Source: Treponemataceae bacterium
Lineage (GTDB): Bacteria; Spirochaetota; Spirochaetia; Treponematales; Treponemataceae
Direction of reading: 5' to 3'
Assembly: GCA_024697985.1 (NCBI GenBank)
Contig: JAILRX010000030.1
Coordinates: 1 to 7,442 of the forward strand
Length of the DNA: 7,442 bases
How positions within the stretch are numbered: position 1 is the stretch's first letter; every line of letters begins with the position of its first letter. Position numbers and translations under genes: made by a program. Below the pieces are notes generated by a model that was given only the letters and a program-made list of their open reading frames with translations, ran no database searches and was not told the origin of the DNA. Shown in pieces: positions 1 through 6,525 of this stretch.

Positions 1-300
1 AAGCCACGAAAGATGCGCGGAGTTGAAAGCCGCGGTATGCTTCTGGCAGCTGACTATAAGGATGCAGACGGAAAAGACTGTGTTGAAATTTTGACCTGTC
101 CATGGGCAAATCCTGGAACACCGGTTGTCCTCAAGGGAACAGACGTCAACGCTGAAAAAACAGCTGAAATCGATGCCGACACCTTCTTTGCAACAGAAAT
201 TCGAGTTTCTGACAAGAAAGTCTGCATCAAGGACACACCGCTCGTTTGTGACGGAAAAGAAATCGACATGACCTTTACTGTAAACGGTGAAGTAGGCTGA
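1..300 (+). CDS. metG: Methionyl-tRNA synthetase, C-terminal tRNA-binding domain (5'-truncated by window edge)
   Basis: The frame is open from base 1 and ends with TGA at 298-300, so the gene begins outside the window; about 99 codons are visible. The start of the visible part, KPRKMRGVESRGMLLAA, is the hallmark of the EMAP-II/Arc1p-like OB-fold tRNA-binding domain found at the C-terminus of many bacterial MetRS proteins, followed by a strand pattern (VEILTCPWANPGTPVVLKG) typical of the same fold. The last 50 residues (from about DVNAEK to VNGEVG) extend past the minimal OB fold, as in longer MetRS C-termini. The enzyme charges tRNA-Met in the cytoplasm; this domain aids tRNA binding and dimerisation. 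It could instead be a free-standing tRNA-binding protein, since the catalytic core is not visible, but fusion to MetRS is more likely. The next gene starts 8 nt downstream. Confidence 0.85.
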   Translation, partial: KPRKMRGVESRGMLLAADYKDADGKDCVEILTCPWANPGTPVVLKGTDVNAEKTAEIDADTFFATEIRVSDKKVCIKDTPLVCDGKEIDMTFTVNGEVG

Positions 301-308
301 TAGGCTTT

Positions 309-1433
309 ATGTTTTCTTTCCAGATTGAAAAAGTTGACAGACAGGACTTTGACTCATATAGTTCGGTTCATTATCTTCAGACCGATTTTTGGGCTGAATT
401 TAAGAGCATGCACGGTTGGAAAAAAATGCTTTACAAGGTAAGCGCAAAAGCAGATTCAGCTGAATTTGATTTTTACGCAAGCATTCTTGTAAGGCGTTTC
501 GCAAAATTTTTCCACATCGCATATATTCCGATGGGACTTTGGATTGGAACACCGCTTCCAAACGACAAGATTTCAGATGAGCAGTATTTCAATCTTCTGA
601 TTGATTTTTCAAAGGCCATCAAAAAAGAGCTTCCTAAAAACACAATCCTCATCAGATTTGATCCGCCTTATGAATTTTACGATCCGGATGCAAGAGACCA
701 GGCCGTAAAAGACCTTTTTACGGGCAAAAACGCAAAGTTCAAGGCTCTTAAAAAGAATGCAGTCGACATTCAGCCGCCTGACACGACAATTCTGGACCTT
801 ACAAAGTCTGAGGATGAACTTCTTGCAGCAATGAAAAGCAAGTGGCGATACAACATCCATCTTGCAGAGAAAAAAGGTGTAAGGGTTGAAAAAGGTACGA
901 GTCAGGACATCGACGTTTTCTATAATCTTTATCTTGAGACAAGCAAAAGAGATGGAATTGCAATCCATTCTAAAAAATACTATCAGGATCTGCTTGAGCT
1001 TTCTGAAAAAATGCAGAAGGAAGATCCAAAATCAAATCCATTGGTTACTCTTTATATCGCACGACATGAAAATGATACTCTTGCGGCCATAATCACGCTG
1101 TTTACGCCATATCAGGCAACCTACGTGTATGGAGCAAGCTGCAACATCAAGAGAAACCTGATGCCGGCTTATTTATTGCAGTGGACGGCCATCAAGGATG
1201 CAAAAAATTTCGGTTCAAAATCCTACGACTTTTATGGAATGCCGCCACGTGACGATGAAACTCATCCGATGTACGGCCTTTACAGATTCAAGACAGGATT
1301 TTCAGGACAGAACACGCACAGAATCGGATCAATCGATATTGCGACAAGTCCTTTGTATAAACCGTACAAAACAGCAGAAAAACTACGAAGCTTTTATTTT
1401 AAGAAAATAAAGAAAGCGATTGCAGGAAGGTAA
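309..1433 (+). CDS. FemAB-family peptidoglycan aminoacyltransferase (FemX-like)
   Basis: This 374-residue soluble protein has the tandem GNAT-like layout of the FemAB/FemX family, which uses aminoacyl-tRNA to add amino acids to the stem-peptide side chain of peptidoglycan precursors at the inner face of the membrane. Visible family signatures are LQTDFWAEFK near residue 23, the basic MKSKWRYNIHLAEKKGVRV segment from residue 175, YGAS at 274-277 followed by LMPAYLLQW, YDFYGMPP at 306-313, and YRFKTGFSG shortly after. No long coiled-coil arm like that of staphylococcal FemA is evident, which favours a FemX-like size class. The ATG at 309 has only a weak TAGG upstream, but the family N-terminus begins at once after it. 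It lies directly downstream of metG and one base upstream of rnz, suggesting co-transcription. The family call is firm; the amino acid transferred cannot be read from sequence. Glycine is an inference from the glycine and ornithine reported in treponemal peptidoglycan. Confidence 0.87.
   Translation: MFSFQIEKVDRQDFDSYSSVHYLQTDFWAEFKSMHGWKKMLYKVSAKADSAEFDFYASILVRRFAKFFHIAYIPMGLWIGTPLPNDKISDEQYFNLLIDFSKAIKKELPKNTILIRFDPPYEFYDPDARDQAVKDLFTGKNAKFKALKKNAVDIQPPDTTILDLTKSEDELLAAMKSKWRYNIHLAEKKGVRVEKGTSQDIDVFYNLYLETSKRDGIAIHSKKYYQDLLELSEKMQKEDPKSNPLVTLYIARHENDTLAAIITLFTPYQATYVYGASCNIKRNLMPAYLLQWTAIKDAKNFGSKSYDFYGMPPRDDETHPMYGLYRFKTGFSGQNTHRIGSIDIATSPLYKPYKTAEKLRSFYFKKIKKAIAGR
1424..1430 (+). promoter_or_regulatory. 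Shine-Dalgarno that fixes the rnz start
   Basis: AGGAAGG lies inside the last codons of the FemAB gene, 4 nt before ATG 1435. It favours that ATG over the in-frame TTG at 1420, which has no such spacing. The resulting N-terminus MNLEAFVLGCGG matches where the metallo-beta-lactamase fold of RNase Z normally begins. Confidence 0.7.
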
Positions 1434-1434
1434 G

Positions 1435-2361
1435 ATGAACTTAGAAGCCTTTGTACTTGGCTGTGGCGGAATGATGCCGCTGCCGTACCGACACTTAACT
1501 TCAGTTCTATTAAGACGAGACGGAGATCTTTTTCTATTTGACGGAGGAGAAGGAACTCAGGTTTCATTGAAAAGACTCAACCTCAAGTGGAAGAAAATCA
1601 ATGCGATTTTTGTCTCGCACACGCACGCAGATCACGTTACAGGCTTACCAGGAATCCTCATGCTTTCATCTCAGGTCGACCGAAAAGAGCCGCTTTACAT
1701 TTACGGCCCGCCAAAAATCGCCGAATACATCGAAACAAGCCGACGTGTCCTCGACATGTACATCAATTACGAAATCATCGTAAAGGAAATTACGGCTCCT
1801 TGCGTAGTTCATACTGGTGAAGACTATTACGTAAGGGCTTTTCCGCTCGAACATACTAAAACATGCGTAGGATACACGCTCGAAGAACTTCCGCGCCCAG
1901 GTGAATTTTTCCCGGAAAAGGCACGTGAACTCAATGTTCCATGCGGACCGCTTTGGTCACGGCTTCAGAAAGGCGAAAGCGTAGAATCAGCTGATGGAAA
2001 AATCATCACGCCAGACATGGTGATGGGAAAGGAAAGAAGCGGACGAAAAGTAAGCTACGTAACCGACACTCTTTATCTTCCGTCGATTGCCAAGGAAGTG
2101 CAGGGAAGCGACCTTTTGTTCTGCGAGGGCATGTTCACTCGTGAATTTGAAGACCAGGCAAAAGAAAAAAAACACATGACGTCGACTCAGGCAGCAACCA
2201 TTGCAAGGGACGCAAAGGTAAAAAAGATGGCACTGATCCACTACAGCCCGCGCTACAACGACTACGATCTAAAACCGCTTCTCGAAGAAGCTCAGGAAAT
2301 TTTCCCGGATACGATTCTTTCTAAAGACAGAATGAGTTTTGAAATCCCGAACGAGGATTAA
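1435..2361 (+). CDS. rnz: Ribonuclease Z (tRNA 3' processing endonuclease)
   Basis: The 308-residue product has the usual length for the short bacterial form of RNase Z. This zinc-dependent metallo-beta-lactamase enzyme cuts tRNA precursors on the 3' side of the discriminator base, and acts as a cytoplasmic dimer. Metal ligands can be seen in order: H62-T-H64-A-D66-H67, H140 in the EHTKTCVGY segment, D211 in YVTDT, and H269 in IHYSPRY; H247 in HMTSTQAA is the conserved histidine of the family's HxT/S motif. The flexible-arm segment, residues about 155-200 (PGEFFPEKARELNVPCGP, LQKGE, then TPDMVMG), matches the tRNA-binding exosite region of this family. The motif reads HTHADH where many members have HxHGDH, a mild substitution that leaves all ligands intact. 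The gene starts one base after the FemAB stop codon, so translation is probably coupled. Confidence 0.95.
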   Translation: MNLEAFVLGCGGMMPLPYRHLTSVLLRRDGDLFLFDGGEGTQVSLKRLNLKWKKINAIFVSHTHADHVTGLPGILMLSSQVDRKEPLYIYGPPKIAEYIETSRRVLDMYINYEIIVKEITAPCVVHTGEDYYVRAFPLEHTKTCVGYTLEELPRPGEFFPEKARELNVPCGPLWSRLQKGESVESADGKIITPDMVMGKERSGRKVSYVTDTLYLPSIAKEVQGSDLLFCEGMFTREFEDQAKEKKHMTSTQAATIARDAKVKKMALIHYSPRYNDYDLKPLLEEAQEIFPDTILSKDRMSFEIPNED

Positions 2362-2378
2362 TTTTTCAGGGTGCGCCA

Positions 2379-3257
2379 TTGATAAAAGCCAATTCACTGA
2401 CCAAATTTTATAAAAAAACAGTTCCAGCCCTCGACAAATTCAGCTATGTTTTTGAAGAAGGCAAAATCACAGGTCTGATTGGCTTAAATGGAGCAGGAAA
2501 ATCGACGCTGCTTAAAATTTTAAGCCTGCAGTTATATCCTACAAGCGGAAACCTCGAAATCAACGGGGAAACAATCGATACACAGACAGAAAGCGAGAGA
2601 AAAATTGCGCAGATAAAAAGCAGGATTGGCTTTGTAAGTGAAAACGCGCAGTTTAACGGCGACCTCAAGGTAAGTGAGCTTTTGAAAAGCACCTGCGAGT
2701 TTTACGAGGACAATTCTTGCCGCGCAAAAAATGCTCGCGCAGACGATATTAACGCAGGCGATATTAGCGCGCCTACAACCAGTAAACAATGCGCTGCGAC
2801 ACTAGCTAAGCTTTGTGCGCTCGAAGACGTCCTCGACAAAAAGATCAAGACTCTTTCCAAAGGCTACAGACAGCGTCTTTCCTTTGCGCTCGCACTTGCC
2901 AACGATCCTGAAATTCTGATTTTGGACGAGCCGATTTCAGGACTTGATCCTGTGCAGATAAACGAAATTCGAAACCTGATAAAATCGCTCAAAAAGAGCA
3001 GGACGATAATTCTTTCAACGCACATAATGCAGGAAGTAAGCGCTCTTTGCGACAACATCGTGATTTTACATGATGGAAAAATAGTGATAAGCGGCACAGA
3101 ACAGGATATCCTCGAGGCGACCGGAAAAGATGACATCGAAGCCGCGTTCCTCGCACTGCAGGCCGGCGGGGGCGACGGTTCATGCGCGCACCACAATGCC
3201 TACGGCAACATCGCGGCCCAATACGAAGGCACACAAAACGGCGGGGGCGACAGATGA
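2379..3257 (+). CDS. ABC transporter ATPase, GldA/ABC-2 type
   Basis: This 292-residue cytoplasmic nucleotide-binding subunit would power the membrane proteins encoded next to it. Motifs seen: Walker A GLNGAGKST (35-43), a Q-loop position occupied by glutamate (FVSEN, E88), as is common in ABC-2-type ATPases, signature LSKGYRQR (159-166), Walker B ILILDE (179-184), D-loop SGLD, and H-loop H215. The start is TTG 2379, supported by AGGGTG at 2368-2373 with a 5-nt spacer; a GTG at 2371 is followed by an in-frame stop. Two parts look added to the core fold: residues about 112-140 in the helical domain, rich in Ala/Asp/Ser and containing a tandem repeat, and a glycine-rich tail from about residue 263 with two GGGD motifs. 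Both are locally GC-rich compared with the flanking sequence. The stop overlaps the permease ATG by 4 bp, so translation is coupled. The substrate is unknown; resemblance to GldA does not imply gliding. Confidence 0.9.
   Translation: MIKANSLTKFYKKTVPALDKFSYVFEEGKITGLIGLNGAGKSTLLKILSLQLYPTSGNLEINGETIDTQTESERKIAQIKSRIGFVSENAQFNGDLKVSELLKSTCEFYEDNSCRAKNARADDINAGDISAPTTSKQCAATLAKLCALEDVLDKKIKTLSKGYRQRLSFALALANDPEILILDEPISGLDPVQINEIRNLIKSLKKSRTIILSTHIMQEVSALCDNIVILHDGKIVISGTEQDILEATGKDDIEAAFLALQAGGGDGSCAHHNAYGNIAAQYEGTQNGGGDR
2738..2767 (+). repeat. 15-bp tandem duplication inside the ATPase gene
   Basis: Two adjacent 15-bp units, CGCAGACGATATTAA and CGCAGGCGATATTAG, match at 13 of 15 positions and encode an in-frame five-residue repeat (ADDIN, AGDIS). 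They sit in the extra segment of the ATPase helical domain, within about 100 bp dense in GCGC. This looks like replication slippage that lengthened a loop without breaking the frame. Confidence 0.75.
3164..3251 (+). repeat. Pair of 13-bp direct repeats carrying G-rich ribosome-binding sequence
   Basis: CGGCGGGGGCGAC occurs at 3164-3176 and again, perfectly, at 3239-3251, exactly 75 bp apart. Both copies are in frame in the ATPase tail (GGGD each time). The second copy supplies the G-run that serves as Shine-Dalgarno for the permease ATG at 3254 (6-nt spacer). The first copy precedes another ATG at 3182 that is in frame with the permease (9-nt spacer). The intervening segment may be an expansion of the ATPase C-terminus that duplicated the ribosome-binding region. 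Confidence 0.75.
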
Positions 3258-5425
3258 CTTCAAAATTCGGCGCACAGTTGAAAAAAGAGCTCCTCGAACT
3301 TTTGATCCAAAGCGGCACTTACATCGCATCCTTCATCTTTTTGTTCGGCTTTTCCTGCCATTATTTCATCTTCAATGGCTTTTTCACCTATAACCAGAGC
3401 GTAGACCTGGACAACTATTTCGCTTCTTTTCCGTTCTTGATGATTGCCTTCATTCCATCCCTTACTTTCAACGCATTCAAGAACGACGACACCTTTTCAA
3501 ACCTGGCACTGACTGATTCGCTCAAATTCCTGGCAAAATTCCTGGCAGCCTTCATCATTTTTGCATTCAACACTCTTGTAACGATGACGACGCTGCCTTT
3601 TATCGCGCGGTTCGGAGACCTGGAAGCAAGCCAGATTTTAACGGGCTACATCGGAATCCTTTTTTATGGTGCCATGCTGCTTTCGTTTTCGCTTTTCATC
3701 CAGATACTTTTCGAAAACAAAATTGCAAGCCTTGTTGTCCTTATCGTATCGCTTTTCGCTTTCAACTCAATCCATGTGCTGCCTAAATATCACGCTATAT
3801 CATCAGAATTTTTCATCAACCTGATAAAAACCCTGTCTTTTTCGTGGCATTTTGAAAGCGCCCTCAAGGGCATCCTGAACACAAAGGACCTTCTTTTCTT
3901 TTTGATTTTGACCTTTGCATTCCTATTTCTGGCAGTCGAAATTTATAAGGCAAAAAAAGGCAAAAAGTTCTGGTCATTACAAAATTCACTTGTGCTTGTT
4001 CTTATCATCCTTGCAATTGCAAATTCTGCAGTCTTTGAAAAAAAGATTGATTTGACTAAAAATAAAGAATTTACGCTTTCAAAATTGAGCGTTACGACAG
4101 CGAAAGACTGCTTTTCGAGCGTAAACATCACTTATGCATATTCGAAGGAGCTAAAAAACCTAAATCCACAGGTCAACGACATAATTGATTTGCTTTTCAA
4201 ATACAGCGATGAAAACCCGTCCATCAACATCTTCATCCAGAATCCTGAAAAAGACAAAAACCTGCAGAAAAAACTCAAGGACCTTGGAATCAGTGCGCAG
4301 AATTTTTCAAATTCCAACCATTATGAGTCAGGACTGAACTCATACTATTCAGCAATCATCATAGAAGATGAAAACTACGTAAAGACGATTCCGTTCGTGC
4401 TTTCGACAAACGGCCTTGAATATCTTATTACGGCAAATCTTTTTTCAATCCAAAGCGGAAAGGAGGCAAGGGCGATAGTCTTTTGCAGGAACAACCTGAC
4501 GCTTGAAAATGGCTATCCGTATCTTGTGCCTTATCTTGAAAGCTGCGGACTTTCTGTTTTCACCGAACTTAAAATCGAAGATCTTGAACTGACAGATCCT
4601 GCTATTCCGGTTTTAATTCTTGGCGGAAGCACCCTGACACAGGACGAACTCCACCTGATCCAGGAAAGGATGGAGGAAGGAAGAAAGTTCTTTTTCTGTA
4701 CGAGTCCTTATACGATTGATGTTGAAGGCGACTGGAAAGTCCTTGATTCCCAAAATGCACTATGCAAGCTTCTCGAAAACGAGGGCATCAGTTTAAGTCG
4801 GGATTTTGTCCTTGATGAAAACTGCTTTGAAATGACGATGCAAAGCCAGAACTTCGAATCCGAATATCAAAAAATCAAATATCCGTTCTGGGTAAAAGAC
4901 GGAAATTTGACATTTTATTGGCCGGTTGCAATCCAGCTTGATAAAAACGGTCGGAATGAAGACAAATATGAAATCCTGGCACAGACAAGCGAAGAAGGTT
5001 ACCTCAAAAGCGTTTATGATGATGAATTAAAGATTGATACGAATCCATTTTCAAAGGATAACCTTGTAAAAGACATCTCAACGATGGGGAAGCACGCTCT
5101 GGCTGTAAAAAAAGACAACATCCGAATTATCGCAGACCAATATTTCCCGTCCTTTTTGATGAGTTACACTGGAAGCCTTGAAAACATCAACTACATGGCA
5201 GATTCGCTTATCGAAATGAACGGTTTTGAAAATCTGCTTGAACTCAAGAACAAAAAGGCAAGAGACACAAGCTTTACCAAAATCAAAAGCACTGAAGAGC
5301 TGAATTCGTGCAGGATGGTGACGCAGCTTTTTACGGTCTTATTCATTCCGATATTCACGGTTCTTTTATCTTTAACAATCGTGCTTTCAATCCGAAACTT
5401 TAAGAAAAAGGGCAAGGCAAAATGA
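3254..5425 (+). CDS. ABC-2 permease fused to a GldG-like extracytoplasmic domain
   Basis: The 723-residue product looks like GldF and GldG joined in one chain. Residues 1-240 are a GldF-like permease half with membrane segments near 20-43, 54-75, 94-116, 128-153, 156-175 and 212-231. A further helix at about 243-261 is followed by KKIDLTKNKEFTLSKLSV, resembling the DLT-K-(Y/F)-LS motif that opens GldG/ABC-transporter auxiliary domains. Residues about 265-690 should lie outside the cytoplasmic membrane; VLILGGSTLTQDELHLIQE fits the core of that domain. A final helix at 692-713 ends in a basic tail. ATG 3254 was chosen because it overlaps the ATPase stop (ATGA) and has a G-rich ribosome-binding site; an in-frame ATG at 3182 would add 24 Arg-rich residues. 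It should pair with the upstream ATPase and the downstream DUF4340-like protein. The substrate is unknown. In Bacteroidetes, GldA/F/G are linked to gliding, a role not expected here. Confidence 0.85.
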   Translation: MTSKFGAQLKKELLELLIQSGTYIASFIFLFGFSCHYFIFNGFFTYNQSVDLDNYFASFPFLMIAFIPSLTFNAFKNDDTFSNLALTDSLKFLAKFLAAFIIFAFNTLVTMTTLPFIARFGDLEASQILTGYIGILFYGAMLLSFSLFIQILFENKIASLVVLIVSLFAFNSIHVLPKYHAISSEFFINLIKTLSFSWHFESALKGILNTKDLLFFLILTFAFLFLAVEIYKAKKGKKFWSLQNSLVLVLIILAIANSAVFEKKIDLTKNKEFTLSKLSVTTAKDCFSSVNITYAYSKELKNLNPQVNDIIDLLFKYSDENPSINIFIQNPEKDKNLQKKLKDLGISAQNFSNSNHYESGLNSYYSAIIIEDENYVKTIPFVLSTNGLEYLITANLFSIQSGKEARAIVFCRNNLTLENGYPYLVPYLESCGLSVFTELKIEDLELTDPAIPVLILGGSTLTQDELHLIQERMEEGRKFFFCTSPYTIDVEGDWKVLDSQNALCKLLENEGISLSRDFVLDENCFEMTMQSQNFESEYQKIKYPFWVKDGNLTFYWPVAIQLDKNGRNEDKYEILAQTSEEGYLKSVYDDELKIDTNPFSKDNLVKDISTMGKHALAVKKDNIRIIADQYFPSFLMSYTGSLENINYMADSLIEMNGFENLLELKNKKARDTSFTKIKSTEELNSCRMVTQLFTVLFIPIFTVLLSLTIVLSIRNFKKKGKAK

Positions 5426-6342
5426 AAAAATCAAACATAATTTTACTTAGCCTTACGATTTTACTGAGCATTACGCTGATAACGGGACTTGCAACCAGAA
5501 ACACCGACACAAACAGGAAGATGATAAAGTCAGCTTTACTGAACCCAAAATATGCTGAAAAAATCGAAAAAATCGTCATTGACGGTGAATCTTTCGAAAC
5601 GGAACTTCAAAAAAGCAGACAAAATGACACTTCAAACAGAATGTCATATTTAATGTCATATTTTAATTCAAAAAATTATGACATCAAATATGACAATATA
5701 TCCGGACAAAACCTTAAATGTGACAAAAATATGACATCAGAATTCATAGAAAATATGACAAATGTCATAATTTTGGCTAAAATCGACCGAAAATCCGCAA
5801 AAAACGTTCAGATAGACTATAAAAATCACATCCAGCTTTTCGGAGACGGCGACAGAAAAATTCTGGACTTAAGCTTTTCAAAAAGCGATTCTACAGGAAC
5901 CAGGATCTTCATAAAGAACAACCTTACGGACAAAGTCTATTCAGCTCAGGATAATTATTCCAAATATTTCGAAATGGAATGGAAGGATTTTTTGAACAAG
6001 AACTTTTTCCCGGAAAATCTGGAATCCTCTGCAAAATCTATTCAGACAATTCTGATCCAGGACAAGAACAGGTCGTTCAGAACCTTGCAAAAATCTGCCT
6101 CTGGACTTGAAGGTTACCTGAACCACATTTTTTCCATGCAGTCCAACCAGATAGTTTTGGTCGAAAACTGGGATTATGTAATGCAGGAAATCAATCTTGA
6201 AAAGGTGATAACGTTCGAGGACGGTCAGCTAAATCAATATACGGTAAAGCTTTACATCACGGACGGACAGTATTTCGTGTACGCGCAGGGCATTCTCTAC
6301 AAGGTTTCTGAGTGGACCTACGCAAAACTAGCCGAAATCTAG
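5422..6342 (+). CDS. DUF4340-like membrane-anchored protein of the ABC/GldG module
   Basis: This 306-residue protein has one N-terminal hydrophobic helix (about residues 5-23, IILLSLTILLSITLITGLA) after a basic MKKS start, with no lipobox cysteine, so it is probably anchored with its bulk outside the cytoplasmic membrane. The rest is a hydrophilic alpha/beta chain without catalytic motifs that I recognise. The DUF4340 call rests on strand patterns such as IEKIVIDG and RIFIKNNLTDKVYSA, the late segment QYTVKLYITDGQYFVYAQG, and its position: DUF4340 proteins often follow GldG-type genes. The ATG overlaps the permease stop by 4 bp (ATGA), with AAGG 4 nt upstream. Residues about 67-116 are Asn/Asp/Met-rich and coincide with a DNA repeat array. 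It ends the operon, with 310 bp of non-coding sequence after it. Family assignment is moderate; the function, perhaps binding cargo or the envelope partner of the transporter, is inference. Confidence 0.72.
   Translation: MKKSNIILLSLTILLSITLITGLATRNTDTNRKMIKSALLNPKYAEKIEKIVIDGESFETELQKSRQNDTSNRMSYLMSYFNSKNYDIKYDNISGQNLKCDKNMTSEFIENMTNVIILAKIDRKSAKNVQIDYKNHIQLFGDGDRKILDLSFSKSDSTGTRIFIKNNLTDKVYSAQDNYSKYFEMEWKDFLNKNFFPENLESSAKSIQTILIQDKNRSFRTLQKSASGLEGYLNHIFSMQSNQIVLVENWDYVMQEINLEKVITFEDGQLNQYTVKLYITDGQYFVYAQGILYKVSEWTYAKLAEI
5625..5767 (+). repeat. Array of nine TGACA/TGTCA words within the DUF4340-like gene
   Basis: TGACA starts at 5625, 5679, 5691, 5721, 5732 and 5756; its reverse complement TGTCA starts at 5642, 5654 and 5763. 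Most are flanked to read ATATGACA or ATGTCATA. Start-to-start steps are 17, 12, 25, 12, 30, 11, 24 and 7 bp, with 11-12 recurring. Within it, AATGTCATATTT is tandemly repeated exactly at 5640-5651 and 5652-5663 (coding MSYL, MSYF). The word appears in two codon phases and both orientations (giving D, M-T, M-S and V residues), so protein constraint alone does not explain it. Confidence 0.7.
5754..5769 (+). repeat. 16-bp inverted repeat TATGACA-AA-TGTCATA
   Basis: Perfect 7-bp arms with a 2-bp AA spacer, at the downstream end of the TGACA array. The geometry is that of a dimeric protein binding site, but it lies inside coding sequence, so a regulatory role is only a possibility. Confidence 0.45.
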
Positions 6343-6403
6343 TATCTTACGCGCCATCAATTCGGTCCACACAAAAACGGCGCATCAGCACAAAAATCTT
6401 TAA

Positions 6404-6421
6404 AAAAAAATGCATTTTTTT
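6404..6421. repeat. 18-bp A/T palindrome (A7-TGCA-T7)
   Basis: A perfect palindrome, with two further A residues on its left (A run 6402-6410, T run 6415-6421). As RNA it would form only a weak all-A/U hairpin, so it is a doubtful terminator for the upstream operon in either direction. As DNA, its phased A and T tracts just upstream of the putative promoter could act as a curved or UP-like element. Confidence 0.45.
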
Positions 6422-6422
6422 G

Positions 6423-6456
6423 TTGCAAAACTTCAGCATATATACTAGACTATACT
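6423..6456 (+). promoter_or_regulatory. Putative sigma-70-type promoter for the tetR-kinase operon
   Basis: TTGCAA at 6423-6428 followed after 17 bp by TAGACT at 6446-6451 gives 4/6 matches to each consensus hexamer. Two better -10-like hexamers, TATACT at 6441-6446 and 6451-6456, are exactly 10 bp apart but are at 12 and 22 bp from TTGCAA. The segment follows an A/T tract and abuts the operator palindrome, as expected for a repressed promoter. The transcription start is not determined. Confidence 0.45.
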
Positions 6457-6477
6457 CGTGAATGGTTATTCACGTGT
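6454..6477. promoter_or_regulatory. TetR-type operator palindrome
   Basis: CGTGAAT-GGTT-ATTCACG (6457-6474) has perfect 7-bp arms; after one mismatch on each side the symmetry resumes (AC at 6454-6455 pairs with GT at 6476-6477), giving 9 of 10 matched positions per arm. The TGAAT-N4-ATTCA core resembles operators reported for several TetR-family repressors, and a TetR-family gene lies downstream. It overlaps the likely transcription start region, so binding would block initiation. Autoregulation is inferred. Confidence 0.6.
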
Positions 6478-6525
6478 TAATAAAATCTTATGCTGATTTA
6501 TTTAAAAAAGTTATGTAAAGAGACG

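Noticed and set aside
54..269. Minus-strand open frame opposite metG, and similar antisense frames opposite the other genes (for example 609-968, 2864-3318 and 4132-4317).
   Set aside because: They lie within well-supported + strand genes, have no recognisable protein motifs and are best explained as coding-frame shadows.
1420..1434. TTG 1420 as the start of rnz, adding five residues.
   Set aside because: It overlaps the FemAB gene and lacks a properly placed ribosome-binding site; ATG 1435 has AGGAAGG 4 nt upstream and gives the expected N-terminus.
5640..5769. TGACA array considered as a CRISPR-like or mobile-element end structure.
   Set aside because: The units are too short, unevenly spaced, in both orientations, and the reading frame stays open and protein-like throughout; no transposase or cas gene is nearby.
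6327..6343. ACTAG/CTAGT inverted repeat overlapping the stop codon of the DUF4340-like gene.
   Set aside because: Five-bp arms with a 7-nt loop and no T-run are within chance expectation.
6351..6383. GCGCC/GGCGC pair after the DUF4340-like gene as an intrinsic terminator.
   Set aside because: The stem has only five pairs with a 23-nt loop and no T-run follows directly, so it is noted but not called.
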